Part shown: in pieces, positions 1 to 11,308 of the stretch
How positions within the stretch are numbered: position 1 is the first letter of the stretch
How the letters are laid out: each line of letters opens with the position of its first letter
Source of the DNA: Branchipolynoe longqiensis
Taxonomy: Eukaryota; Annelida; Polychaeta; Phyllodocida; Polynoidae
NCBI GenBank assembly: GCA_030323885.1
Contig: CM059187.1
Span: 128,073,525-128,137,524, forward strand
DNA length: 64,000 bases
Direction of reading: 5' to 3'
Notes under the pieces: generated by a model
Told to the model about the DNA's origin: nothing
Seen by the model: the letters and a program-made list of their open reading frames with translations, nothing else
The model's database searches: none
Position numbers and translations under genes: made by a program

Positions 1-510
1 CTCAATCACCTCTCAATCACCTTCACTCCCCCATCACCTCGCCATCACTTCCCCTCACCTCCCCCTCACCTCCCCCTCACCCCCCTCACCCCCCGTCACC
101 TCCCACTCACCTCTCCCTCACCTCCCCCTCACCTCCCCCTCACCACCCCCTCACCTTCCCTCATCTCCCCATCACCTCCCCTCACCTCCCCTCACCCCCC
201 TCCCTCCCTCACCTTCACGTCACCCTCTCCTTCCTCTACCCGCTGCCTCCCGCCTCCACTCACTTACACTCACCTCTCAATCACCTTCACTCCCCCCCTC
301 ACGTCCCGTTCACCTCCCCTCACCTCCCCCTCACTTCCTCTCACCTCACCTCCCCTCACCTCCCCTCATTTTCACCTCAAGCTCGCCTACCTCTGCTCAC
401 TGCCTCCCACATCCACTCACTTACACTCACCTCTCAGTCACCTTCACTCACCTCCCACCCACCTCCACTCACCTCCACCCACTGCAGTTCACCTCCAAAC
501 ACCTCCCCTG
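1..510. repeat. C-rich imperfect tandem repeat (CTCACCTCCCC-like)
   Basis: Degenerate array of 10-12 bp units around CTCACCTCCCC, with longer echoes such as the phrase CACTCACTTACACTCACCTC seen near 255 and 415. The array continues off the left edge. No coding potential is evident. Confidence 0.85.
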
Positions 511-1211
511 GCACTTGGCTTTACTAGGATATGGTAATGATTGGTTTGTTCAGGATCAAGATAATTTGACTGTGTCGGATATAAGTGGGAAAATAGCGTG
601 TTGGCTGTACATAGGAGTTGTTGCAAGAAACCCTATTAACTCTTCTTACAGATTGTCTCTATGTAATGTCTATAAAATGGTTCTATTTGAAAGGAATCAA
701 GAAGATATCATTTATACATCACAGATATTCGTCCATTCTTCCTCTCAGATAAATAACTGGGATTGCTCTCAGTGAACAATTCCACTATCGTTGGTAATGT
801 CGCTTACCTTATTGTAACCACCCTTGATTTATTCCAGTACAGTATATAGCATGCAAACACAGGTGTGATATTTGAATACCTTCTGAGAACTGACACTAAT
901 ATGTCTCATATGCAATAACAAATCGCTGTTTGTCTAGGTATCTGTTTTAATTGCACATTTGTCATATCCACTAATATTTGTGCCACGATCAACACCTTCC
1001 TAGAACATGAATTACCTGATTATTCATCCGTTAGATAAGCTTGGGGGGGGTGTAGTGGGAAGGGACCTCTCAGACAAAAGTGAAGATGCAATTTACACTG
1101 AATTGTGTGCATAAAAAAAGAAGCAGAAATCGATGTATCAATCTGTGAGTGTGGTTATATTGGCGTGCTTGCCATGATGTAAAACTCCAGCCAATGTGGT
1201 GTAATCACGCT
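511..1211. other. unique AT-rich stretch, nothing recognised
   Basis: The sequence is not repetitive at a glance. A short open frame of 86 codons at 515-775 lacks any recognisable motif and I do not call it a gene. Confidence 0.5.
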
Positions 1212-1658
1212 AGTATGCAGGTATTGCAATACCTCAGGGAGTTTGACGCCCCTGCCATGCAGAGTTTTAAACCACTGCCTTGTGGTACAGGTTCTTGACA
1301 GAACCGAAGGCTAAGGGAGCAAACCCTAAACAGAAAACCATGTCACTGTGGCAGCATTAAGCGTGGTTGATGTATGGAAATCCCAACATCTCCCGACCAG
1401 CCACTGCAGGGACAAATAGTTTTGCGCCTGTCTGGACATGTTCTTGCCAGTGTGAAACCTCTATTTGCTCCCCGAGAGAGTGCCACTGGTAACTTGCAAA
1501 AGCCAGCAGCACTTCAACACTTTTGCAGGCAGCTTTCATGAAATGTACATTAAGACTGACTCATGGACATCACTCTCACAGCAGATATGGAGAGCGGCAG
1601 TCAAGTAATGAAAGCAGTCTTTGTCACATCGCGACCAACAGCATGATGATGATGATGG
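1212..1658 (+). mobile_element. internally deleted LINE derivative (5' module joined to LINE 3' tail)
   Basis: Positions about 1212-1546 match the 5' modules at 28302-28628, 31590-31940 and 58900-59240. The module begins around GGTATTGCAATACCTCAGGG and ends CATGAAATGTAC. It is joined directly to about 110 bp matching the 3' end of the LINE at 59750-59862, including the phrase GCGGCAGTCAAGTAATGAAA and a terminal ATG-repeat tail. Almost all of the coding part of the LINE is missing, so the copy is non-autonomous. Confidence 0.75.
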
Positions 1659-1795
1659 TTTGGTTTGATTGTTGGAGTTTTATGTCATGGCTACAAATAA
1701 GGTCATAACACGACAGATACCGACTTCTGACAGTGCGCACTCACGGTGATTTTATAGTGCTGTCCCACTGGGAAATCATCATGACCATGTAGATT
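1659..1795 (-). mobile_element. SINE-1 fragment (3' part)
   Basis: Minus-strand tail and body of the tRNA-derived SINE, starting at the reverse complement of the CAAC-rich tail and running through the body phrase GACAGTGCGCACTCA. It is cut off before the tRNA-like head. It abuts the tail of the preceding LINE derivative. Confidence 0.7.
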
Positions 1796-1874
1796 ATCAT
1801 ATAGCCTGTTACCTGCTCTTCACGGTATGCCTGAACTTATCTTGCTCATTGCCTGTTCACCCTTTTGGGCCTTT

Positions 1875-2115
1875 ACCAGATACCATGCTGCCAGTTCATT
1901 AGTATTAACCCTACTGAACATACCTATTCAGAAAATATGATCTTCTGTGCATTGACCATACGCCTGCTGTCACTTCATTACCATATACCCTACTAAACCT
2001 ATCTATTCAGCAAGTATATCCTTCTGTGTCTAGACCATATACCCTGCTGCCACTTCATTACCACAGACCCTACTGAACCTATCTATTCACCAACTATGCC
2101 CTTCTGTGCCTTGAC
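1875..2115. repeat. about 80-bp tandem repeat, three units
   Basis: The phrase CCTACTGAAC followed by CTATTCA recurs near 1911, 1991 and 2071, a period of about 80 bp. Each unit also carries CTTCTGTG and CTGCCACTTCATTACC variants. Divergence between units is visible. Confidence 0.7.
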
Positions 2116-3074
2116 CTCATACTGTCCTGCTCCTTCCCCTCGACCTGCTGGTTACATAAACTTACATCCTCGCCCCCACCCCCACCCCACCCCCACTAAC
2201 ATCTCCACCCCCCACCACAAAGCGCCACCTATTGCGATGCGCTGTCTTCACACGGACAGTTCTATCTATTCCGACTTCAGCGCCGCTGCCATCACCATGT
2301 CTCAACTCTTTCCTCGCCACAGTTATTCCAGCCCAAAGTGGAATGTTATCCCCCGCACCCTATGAACAATTGGCTTTCTGTATCATCCAACTTCAACTTT
2401 TTCTACATTGCTCAATTGAGAGCAAAAACACTAAGCATGATCCATATTTATTTCTCTGGTTATATATCTGCGTCTTTTAACTGTTATATAAAGGAAAGGA
2501 GGCAACCAATTATGTTAATGTGAGCGCAGTAGCTCTGCGCATGACATAATGGGAACAAGAAGGCCAAACATTCAGATTTCCCACTTTGGATATTCTGGTC
2601 ATGTGCCGGTGTCTCCAGTGCCGAACCATGTCGCGTCATCCGAATAAAACACCAAACATATATGCTGGCCTCGCTATTCACATTTCCAATCTCATGACAA
2701 GCTACAACACCCCAGTAGAATCACACTTATAGATGTACATCTATTTTGACTTCTTTTATTTTATGCACAAGTTTCCGTATGTCAATGACATCTTCACTTC
2801 AGTCTGGGATGCCCATTCACGCTCCAACACGTGTACAAGGTTGTCACCTCACCCATGACAGGATATCATTCAACAATGTGTCAGTTCTGGGTTAATGATG
2901 CCGCTAAAGAATCTTCCACAGGGGGTGACGACTAGCCATAGGCGAAACAGTTCACCATTGGGACCGTTCCTGATAGCGTGCTGCCACCTCTCGATACTTC
3001 TTATCGACAAGTTCAGCGTCACCAAGACCACCACCATCTGGTACTGTATTCACACATACCACTAGAGTATGTTG
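2116..3074. other. no gene recognised; short C-rich tract then unique sequence
   Basis: A C-rich tract lies at about 2160-2225. The rest is unique-looking sequence with only short open frames and no motif I recognise. Confidence 0.5.
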
Positions 3075-3415
3075 TGTTTGTTTGTTGTTGTTTTACGTCC
3101 TAGCAACATCGAAGGTCATATCAGGACGGGTACCGACTTGTGACAATGCTCACTCATGGCGACTTTATAGTGCTGGCCCACTGGGAAACCAGGCCACTGG
3201 CACCATGAACTGGTATCCCACTCAGTTACATTATCCTGACACTGAGCACACCAGTCTTTGCCCTGTCCTAATAATGCTGCACGCCTGGCTAGGAAGCGAG
3301 AAGTATCAATTTTTACATCATTGGTTTGACTCGGCCAGGGTTCGAACCCACGACCCCACGATCTACCAGCACGGGAGACGGACGCTCTAACTCATTCGGC
3401 CACCCCGTCTGTTCC
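3075..3415 (-). mobile_element. SINE-1, near full length, head variant 1
   Basis: Read on the minus strand, it begins with a tRNA-like head GGCCGAATGAGTTAGAGCG (A-box region) and a B-box region GGGTTCGAACCC. A body of about 230 bp follows, then a tail of CAAC/CAAA-type repeats. This is the expected layout of a Pol III-transcribed, tRNA-derived SINE. Matching copies recur throughout the window in both orientations. Confidence 0.85.
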
Positions 3416-4140
3416 CACTAGAGTAGGATAAAGGCAAAGACTGGTTGGTTCAGTGTTAAATTCATGTGGCTGAGTAGAATATCGTATTATAATCATGCAA
3501 GCATCATGATCTCGAATTCGAGACATCACGCTAAGGCCACCGGGGCTGTCTATTGAGAGGACATCGATGCCCCTTCTGTCATGACCTCATATGTTGCTAG
3601 GTTGTAAGACCCCTTACTCCGATGAACAGTGTTTCCAGTTCCTGGATAAGGTACTAGATATTGCGAATCCTTCTCGGTTATTGAGCTACCCATACCATTG
3701 GCATACATATGGTATAAATATATATAAATATATAAATGTGTGTCTATTCATTATATATATATATATCATTTTTCGGTACACATGCTCACCTGCTTCGTCA
3801 TGTATTTAGTCTCTGCATCTAACAGCTCTCAGTGTACAGGCTCTTTTCTCTGAAATATCCTTTGTCCTGCACTAAATGATTCTATGCGCATCAGTGGTTT
3901 TGAAGGCCACTTGTTTAACCAGTGAGGCGTCCATTTTAGATCGATGTGGTTTCCGATCAGTGCCTTGCTTCCTGTGTGTTGTGCTTTTATGGGGAGTTAT
4001 TCTTTTTACTGGTGGAGTAAATTGTGTCTGGTGTCAAAGTAGAGGCCCGGGATTTAAGAAGTAGAGATAGGTACCCATTCTTCATCGTGCAATAATAGGC
4101 ACAAGTGGCTTTAATGGCACATTTGGTGAGGGGTTGAGCA
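3416..4140. other. unique sequence, nothing recognised
   Basis: Includes a TA-rich microsatellite at about 3712-3770. Short open frames at 3591-3809 and 3876-4064 show no recognisable domain. Confidence 0.5.
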
Positions 4141-4144
4141 GTGC

Positions 4145-4880
4145 GTATAGACAATAATGTGTCCGAGTGAATATGTGCACAGTGTTGTACATTCCATGCC
4201 TACAGTTATGTGTACAGGCGTTGTGCATATTGTTGTACACAGTGCATATGTACATCTCTATTCAAAACATATGCAGACAGTGTTGCACACAGTGTATATT
4301 CATCGTTCTGTAACAACGTATGTGCATAGTCCTGTGTAGTGTTTTGCACAGTGTATATGTACAATCAAGAGAAACCTGAAGCTGAGAGACATTCAGACCG
4401 ACTCATGGACGCAACTCTCACAGCAGAGAGTTAAAAGGAGAGTGGCAGTCAAGTAATGAAAGCAGTCTTTGTCACCTCGCGACCGACAGCATGATGATGA
4501 TGATATGTACAGTTCTGTCCACAGGTTATATCCATAATTACATACATTATGAATGCATAGCTTCTGTTCACAGGATATATGCGCAGTGTACATAGTGTAC
4601 ATGCACCATTTTGTCCACATCCTATACATACCATGTTGCACACAATGCATATGAATAGTTTTGTGCACAGGCGATATACACAGTGTTGAGCATAGTGTAT
4701 GTGTACACTTCTGTTCACAGATTATACACACAGTGTTGTGCACAGTATATATATATTAACAATTCTATGCCCATGGTATATGCACAGTATGTTGCACAGT
4801 TTATACCCACAGTTCTGTATACAAGCTATATGCAATGTGTTCTGCGCAGTGCATATGCCCAGTTCCGGGCACATGTCATA
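4145..4880. repeat. degenerate tandem repeat (CACAGT-TATATG-GTACA units), interrupted by a LINE tail
   Basis: Recurring phrases CACAGTGTTGCACA, TATATGCACAGT and CAGTTCTGTNCACAG repeat every 30-60 bp with high divergence. The array is split by the LINE fragment at 4364-4502 and resumes with the same motif after it. Confidence 0.75.
4364..4502 (+). mobile_element. 5'-truncated LINE 3' end with target-site duplication
   Basis: About 139 bp matching the LINE 3' end at 59720-59862, ending in an ATG-repeat tail. The host tandem repeat motif ATATGTACA appears immediately before (4355-4363) and after (4503-4511), a 9-bp direct repeat. A 5'-truncated copy with a target-site duplication is what target-primed reverse transcription leaves. 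Confidence 0.85.
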
Positions 4881-5084
4881 AGCAGGGGTTTGTGAATAGA
4901 ACCGAGGTAGGACAGAGAGATTATTCCAGGAATGGAGTTCACAAATAAGGACCATCTAGCGGCGAGAGCAGAAACATACGCAGTTACTGGCTCATTTCTT
5001 AGGACACATATTTATTTTAGGAGGAAAAGTATCAATTTAACATAGACAATGTCCATTGTTTGAGACACTACATCAACCAGTGGG

Positions 5085-5290
5085 CCAGTGGTACGTGCTG
5101 TCCTGCCTGAGGGAAAGTGCATATAAAAGACCCCTTGCTGCTTATCAGAAAGAGTAGCTTATGTGATGGCAACAGGTTTCTTCCAAAGAAATATGCCAGA
5201 ATGACCATATGTCTGACGTCCAATAGCTGATGATACAAATATCAATGTGCTCTAGAGGTGTCATTAAATAAAACAATCTTTACTTTTTAA
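5085..5290 (+). mobile_element. SINE-2, 5'-truncated copy
   Basis: Shares its body and 3' end with the copies at 37890-38235 (plus) and 18669-18998 (minus). Shared phrases include CCTTGCTGCTTA, AGAATGACCATATG and the end TTAAATAAAACAA. The tRNA-like head is missing here. Confidence 0.8.
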
Positions 5291-5471
5291 CACACTACAT
5301 GTTTCTGCTTAGATTATTTTGCATGTTGTAAGTCATGCTATTTATTGCATAACAGATGCATTATATGTTATTTGCTATCTTCGCTTTTTGCGCTAATTAT
5401 GAATAGAATTCAAATGTTCATTGCGGATTAAATGATATCCAAAAATAAGGCTATTTCTCACCTTTATACTA

Positions 5472-6173
5472 AAGTTGCAGAGTCCGATGGTTTTGAATTG
5501 ATGTATTTTTTTATGAGATAAATATATTAGTTCGATCACTGGTATCTACTTTACATTAGTTCAAATTTACTTTTTATTTTAAATGGGAAACTTGTGAGAT
5601 ATTTTGAGTGCAAACATGGAAAAGTAGTTTTCGCAAGCTTGCCAAAACTCTGACACCATAGACTTCTGCAGTAAGAGGTTCTGTTAAAGATGCATAGTCC
5701 AACGGTTTTGAGGTTCTGTCATTTTCTGAGATAAATATATTAGGTTGATTGTTATAATCTACCTTACATTAGTTTGGAGTAACTTTTATTTTAAATGGCT
5801 AACTTTTGAGATATTCGAAGTGCAAGCATACAAAATTAATTTTGGCAAGCGCGACAAAACTCTGACACCGTAGGCTTCTGCAGTAACATGTTCTATTAAA
5901 TTGGGCTCGGTATTCCATTCTATGTGGTGACAAATATTTGATAACTGCACCAGTATTTAAGTTACATATGTTGAATCAAATCTAGATCATTGTTTTGGTT
6001 TTGAAAATTTGATGCTTCATCGGACTATGCAGCTTTAAATTGACTCAGTATTGCCTTCTATGCAGAAACAAATGGTTAATAAGTGCATCAGTTTCTAAGT
6101 TAGATATCTAAAATCAAATCTAGATAATTGGTTTGGTTTTGAAAATTTGATATTTCATCGGACTATGCAGCTT
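5472..6173 (+). mobile_element. MITE-1 (outer copy), interrupted by a second MITE-1
   Basis: Terminal inverted repeats read AAGTTGCAGAGTCCGATGG at the left and the complement of AAGCTGCATAGTCCGATG at the right, flanked by TA on both sides (5470-5471, 6174-6175). Removing the inner copy and one TA gives about 351 bp, the size of the uninterrupted copies at 22962-23310 and 40746-41097. The short size, inverted termini, TA flanks and lack of a transposase fit a Tc1/mariner-type MITE; the superfamily is inferred. Confidence 0.85.
5687..6035 (+). mobile_element. MITE-1 (inner copy), nested in the outer copy
   Basis: A 349-bp copy with its own termini (AAGATGCATAGTCC at the left, GGACTATGCAGCTT at the right). 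It is flanked by TA at 5685-5686 and 6036-6037. The outer sequence reads through as TTCTGTTAAATTGACTC when it is removed, matching the corresponding site in full-length copies, so both junctions are resolved. Confidence 0.85.
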
Positions 6174-6433
6174 TAATAAGAAACGTACTTTGTCCAGACA
6201 ATTTTTTTGTCAATGGCCCGTAGCTCCTCTTCTGGACATATAACATACGATACGATGTTGTCTATAAAATGCTTCATCATTTTATTATGCTTGCTTTCCA
6301 CTGAGTTTTCCTCAATACTTGGCCGAGTGCTTTCCAGATAGCCAGAATGTCCAGAAAGTGTGTGCCTTAAAAGTAGAACGCAGAGCCCCCACTTTTTAAA
6401 ATTTGTTGCTGTTCCTCTGTTATCTCCAGTCAA
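6173..6433 (-). pseudogene. unrecognised coding-like fragment
   Basis: An 86-codon open frame on the minus strand beside the nested MITE and just left of the LTR-like repeat. Composition looks protein-like rather than repeat-like (mixed charged, aromatic and aliphatic residues, e.g. WTKY near the end), but no motif identifies it. It could be a remnant of a transposon ORF or chance. No function is proposed. Confidence 0.25.
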
Positions 6434-6467
6434 CCATATACGATGACAGAGACAGTCCAGGTAAAAA

Positions 6468-6973
6468 TGTTAAATTTAACACCTAAATGCACTGGGATTG
6501 GTCCCACTGCTTCACTGGTCACAGATGGTCCAGTGTATTATTAACAACCCCACCCCAACAACATAATTCATAAACTCACATAACTAGCTACATTAGAGTT
6601 ACACTAGAATTTTCCTAACAAACCAACATTTATATACCGCTTGCCTAACTGCAACTGAACATTAAAACTTACTACAAGTTTACCAACTGAATACAGAAGA
6701 TAACTTCTGCTTACATTCTAAATACTATGTAAATACTCACATTGATCTGACTAATATTGATCTGTTTATATGACACTACTGTACCATATTGTTATGGAAC
6801 TTTTGGGTTTCAGAATTTCATTGTGTTACATGGTGCAAATTGTCTATTCAACAGGTATTGTACACCTTATTCTATATACCTTTTGTGTAAATAACCCTGA
6901 ATTGAAAAATGGCTGGAAGACCAGTGCTTCGGCACTGACTAAAGAATTATTCAGCAGAATAAACATATTTACA
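6468..6973 (+). mobile_element. about 506-bp interspersed repeat, possible solo LTR (copy 1)
   Basis: Nearly identical by eye to the inverted copy at 21432-21939. The unit starts near TGTTAAATTTAACACC and ends near AATAAACATATTTACA, so TG...CA ends and a late AATAAA signal are present, as in an LTR. I found no clear target-site duplication and no adjoining retrotransposon body, so the LTR reading is tentative. Confidence 0.6.
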
Positions 6974-7804
6974 ACAACAAAAAATAGCCCACCGCCAGAT
7001 ACGGTCTCCGCTATGCAAATGCACGACTTGGACTGTGCAATATAATCTAACCAGGAACATGTATTGTCTCACACAATGGATATTGGACACCCCACCCTCC
7101 ACCCCGCCCTGTGTGTGAATGTATATAGCTATGTACACAATGCATATCATAGGATTGTGCTATGAGAAGGGCCTATCCATTGTTTATAGAAACAGGACAT
7201 TCCACTGATTGATCCTGCCCTGACTTTGGTGTACATCACTTTACACTAACCACCCTGTGGGCCCTGTGGATTTAGTGGGTATGTTTTACAAATGATTTCG
7301 CCATCCAAGTTATGCTATCTGCATTTTGATTTGTTAGTTGGTGATTCAAGAAAAAGTTAGTAGGCGCCTACTTCGTCTACCAGATCTTGATCAGATTGAT
7401 ATTGCGTTACCTGATATATTACCTTAAATGTTGCCAGGACGTAAAACTCCCGTATTGCGCCACGACGGTGTGAGCAGTATATGGAAAGTTAATTTGCCCG
7501 CTCCAACTGGCTGCGGCGTGGATTCTTTTAGTTGCTACCGACCACCATTCTATGTTGGTTATGTACACAACTGAATCGTGAGCAGACGACTTTATGTGGT
7601 GGTCTGAGTGCAGTGTTTCCAGCGCTTTCTCCTCCTAAACTGATGGACGGGGTCAGAGACTAATGTAGATGGCGCTGGCAATCATCTAGATGCGAGACGG
7701 TGGGCTAAAGGTGAGGTGAAGAAAGAGAGCAATTGGTACTTGCTAAGCCCGTGAGCCAGGCAAGAGGTTTTTGTTGTATGTAGCTCCTTAGTCGTTACAC
7801 ATAT
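6974..7804. other. unique sequence, nothing recognised
   Basis: No convincing open frame, RNA gene or repeat copy was found between the LTR-like repeat and the purine-rich array. Confidence 0.5.
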
Positions 7805-9995
7805 TTATATAGAGAGAGAGAGAAGCAGGGGACCATAATCAGGGAGGGAGAGAGGGGGCTGAGGGAATGAGGGAGGGAAGGATGGAATGAGGGGCTGAGG
7901 GAATGAGGGAAGGAGGGAAGGAGGGAAGGAGGGAAGGAGGGAAGGAGGGAAGGAGGGAAGGAGGGAAGGAGGGAATGAGGGAATGATGGAAGGAGGGAAG
8001 GAGGGAAGGAGGGAAGGAGGGAAGGAGGGAAGGAGGGAAGGAGGGAAGGAGGGAAGGAGAGAAGGAGAGAAGGAGAGAAGGAGAGAAGGAGAGAAGGAGA
8101 GAAGGAGAGAAGGAGAGAAGGAGAGAAGGAGAGAAGGAGAGAAGGAGAGAAGGAGAGAAGGAGAGAAGAGAGAAGGAGAGAAGGAGAGAAGGAGAGAAGG
8201 AGAGAAGGAGAGAAGGAGAGAAGGAGAGAAGGAGAGAAGGAGAGAAGGAGAGAAGGAGAGAAGGAGAGAAGGAGAGAAGGAGAGAAGGAGAGAAGGAGAG
8301 AAGGAGAGAAGGAGAGAAGGAGAGAAGGAGAGAAGGAGAGAAGGAGAGAAGGAGGAAGGAGGGAAGGAGGGAAGGAGGAAGGAGGGAAGGAGGGAAGGAG
8401 GGAAGGAGGGAAGGAGGGAAGGAGGGAAGGAGGGAAGGAGGGAAGGAGGGAAGGAGGGAAGGAGGGAAGGAGGGAAGGAGGGAAGGAGGGAAGGAGGGAA
8501 GGAGGGAAGGAGGGAAGGAGGGAAGGAGGGAAGGAGGGAAGGAGGGAAGGAGGGAAGGAGGGAAGGAGGGAATGAGGGAATGAGGGAATGAGGGAATGAG
8601 GGAATGAGGGAATGAGGGAATGAGGGAATGAGGGAATGAGGGAATGAGGGAATGAGGGAATGAGGGAATGAGGGAATGAGGGAATGAGGGAATGAGGGAA
8701 TGAGGGAATGAGGGAATGAGGGAATGAGGGAATGAGGGAATGAGGGAATGAGGGAATGAGGGAATGAGGGAATGAGGGAATGAGGGAATGAGGGAATGAG
8801 GGAATGAGGGAATGAGGGAATGAGGGAATGAGGGAATGAGGGAATGAGGGAATGAGGGAATGAGGGAATGAGGGAATGAGGGAAATGAGGGAATGAGGGA
8901 ATGAGGGAATGAGGGAATGAGGGAATGAGGGAAGGAGGGAAGGAGGGAAGGAGGGAAGGAGGGAAGGAGGGAAGGAGGGAAGGAGGGAAGGAGGGGAAGG
9001 AGGGAAGGAGGGAAGGAGGGAAGGAGGGAAGGAGGGAAGGAGGGAAGGAGGGAAGGAGGAAGGAGGGAAGGAGGGAAGGAGGGAAGGAGGGAAGGAGGGA
9101 AGGAGGGAAGGAGGGAAGGAGGGAAGGAGGGAAGGAGGGAAGGAGGAAGAGGGAGGAGGGAAGGAGGGAAGGAGGGAAGGAGGGAAGGAGGGAAGGAGGG
9201 AAGGAGGGAGGGACCGAGGGAACGAGGGAACGAGGGAACGAGGGAACGAGGGAACGAGGGAACGAGGGAACGAGGGAACGAGGGAACGAGGGAACGAGGG
9301 AACGAGGGAACGAGGGAACGAGGGAACGAGGGAACGAGGGAACGAGGGAACGAGGGAACGAGGGAACGAGGGAACGAGGGAACGAGGGAACGAGGGAACG
9401 AGGGAACGAGGGAACGAGGGAACGAGGGAACGAGGGAACGAGGGAACGAGGGAACGAGGGAACGAGGGAACGAGGGAACGAGGGAACGAGGAACGAGGGA
9501 ACGAGGGAACGAGGGAACGAGGGAACGAGGGAACGAGGGAACGAGGGAACGAGGGAACGAGGGAACGAGGGAACGAGGGAACGAGGGAACGGGGGAACGG
9601 GGGAACGAGGGGAACGAGGGAACGAGGGAACGAGGAACGAGGGAACGAGGGAACGAGGGAACGAGGGAACGAGGGAACGAGGGAACGAGGGAACGAGGGA
9701 AGGGAACGAGGGAACGAGGGAACGAGGGAACGAGGGAACGAGGGAACGAGGGAACGAGGGAACGAGGGAACGAGGGAACGAGGGAACGAGGGAACGAGGG
9801 AACGAGGGAACGAGGGAACGAGGGAACGAGGGAACGAGGGAACGAGGGAACGAGGGAACGTGGGAACGAGGGAACGTGGGAACGAGGGAACGAGGGAACG
9901 AGGGAACGAGGGAACGAGGGAACGAGGGAACGAGGGAACGAGGGAACGAGTGCAACGGGGGAACGGGGGAACGGGGGAACGGGGGGAATGGGGGA
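7805..9995 (+). repeat. purine-rich octamer minisatellite with homogeneous blocks
   Basis: About 270 units of an 8-bp repeat, almost pure purine on the plus strand. Blocks in order are GGGAAGGA (to about 8050), GAGAAGGA (to about 8350), GGGAAGGA, GGGAATGA (about 8570-8930), GGGAAGGA (to about 9205) and GGGAACGA (to about 9950), then GGGGAACG. Block changes are single-base changes at fixed positions of the unit. Very long open frames cross it on both strands, but they encode only the repeat and are not genes. Confidence 0.97.
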
Positions 9996-10240
9996 AGCTG
10001 GGAAGGAGACTGGCAGAGAGACTGACAGAGGGAAGGAGACTGGCAGAGAGACTGGCAGAGAGACTGCCAGAGAGACTGGCAGAGAGACTGCCAGAGAGAC
10101 TGGCAGAGAGACTGGCAGAGAGACTGGCAGAGAGACTGGCAGAGAGACTGGCCGAGAGACTGGCAGAGTGCCTGGCAGAGAGACTGGCAGAGAGACAAGC
10201 AGAGAGACAAGCAGAGAGACAAGCAAGGGGGATAGAGGAA
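9996..10240 (+). repeat. 12-bp minisatellite (GAGACTGGCAGA)
   Basis: About 19 units of GAGACTGGCAGA with variants (ACTGCCAGAGAG, ACAAGCAGAGAG). It continues directly from the octamer array with no unique spacer. Confidence 0.95.
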
Positions 10241-10424
10241 TAGCTAAGGAAGGGCAGGGTGATAGAGGGACTGAGAAAGGGGGAGGGGGCGAAGCAAAGA
10301 ACGAAAGTGGAGAGAGGTAAAATTCTACCTGTTTCAAATGTTGCTCGCACATCGAGGAAACATCCGCAATCACTCACTTTGTGTGGGGCTTGGGGTGAGA
10401 GTAAGGGAGTGTGGGGGGGGGTCC

Positions 10425-10745
10425 TTGCTTTGAGGGTTTTACGTTCTAGCAACAGCTATGGTTATATCAGAATAGGTAACGACTTGTGACAGTGCGCACT
10501 CATGACGAAGTTATGGTACTGCCCCACTGAGAGACCAAGTTGCTGGCACCATGACCCAATATCCCACTGCATCACATTATCCTGACACTGAACTAAACAG
10601 TCATCGCCCTATCTTAATAATGCCGACCACCAGGCTAGGAAGTGACGCATATCAATTTGTGTAAGTCATTGATTTTACTCGACTGGGACTCGGAATGCCC
10701 AACCTTCCACACGGGAAGCCTGCGCTCTACCGATTTGGCCACCGC
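10425..10745 (-). mobile_element. SINE-1, head variant 2, near full length
   Basis: Minus-strand copy. The head reads GTGGCCAAATCGGTAGAGCG and GGAAGGTTGGGCATTCC in the B-box region, followed by the common body with CACTCAGTGTCAGGATAA-like phrases. It lies about 180 bp right of the minisatellite. Confidence 0.8.
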
Positions 10746-10834
10746 AAATCCGGTTTGGTGGGTAAGCGAACGCGGCAAATAACACCAGGCTCGGTAATCT
10801 GCAGGTCCGAAATGACTAGGTGAGACAAGGGGGA

Positions 10835-11300
10835 AAACGACGTGTGTGTGTGTGGAGGGGGGCGGGTTGTCGGCGTGTCAGGGTGGGGACTGCCGGGGTG
10901 AAGGGGACCGTATGCAAGGGACTCCGAATGGGGTTGGGAGACGGGGTTGGGGTGGATGGAATGGGAGTGTGGGTGAGGATGGAGGAAAACGGGGGGGGGG
11001 TTCTTCTGAGGGTCATATTCAGGCCAAATTGAGACAAATCATAATGCGGCCACTAATGCTACATGATGGCAGCTTCGCCGACTTGCCGCCGCCTCCAGGG
11101 TGGCGCTATTGGCGGTGCTACTACTCCCTGGAGATCCCACATCCTCCACTTTGCCCCTCCTCACACGCACCCTCACCCCCCCCCCCCCCCGCCCACCCAC
11201 CCACACACACACACACACCCATCAATACCCATTCCCATCCTCTCCTCCCTCATATGACGTGGGGAGGTGTGTGTGGGAGGGGGGGGGGGTTCTATTGCAA
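10835..11300. repeat. G-rich then C-rich low-complexity stretch
   Basis: GT/G-rich at 10835-11010, a short mixed stretch, then homopolymeric C and CA runs at 11165-11220 and a G run at 11278-11290. The open frames here are low-complexity artefacts. Confidence 0.6.
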
Positions 11301-11308
11301 TCACGGGA

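Noticed and set aside
3300..3415. tRNA genes
   Set aside because: The A-box and B-box-like segments recur attached to the same SINE body, and the acceptor stems do not pair, so these are SINE heads.
6770..7045. Shared open frame in both copies of the 506-bp repeat as a gene
   Set aside because: Sharing follows from the near-identity of the copies; the frame is on the LTR-like strand without domain features.
7795..10452. Very long minus-strand open frames (up to 885 codons, all three frames) over the purine-rich array
   Set aside because: All frames are open because the 8-bp unit contains no stop. The products are pure SLLPSFPP-type repeats with no domain and no codon signature.
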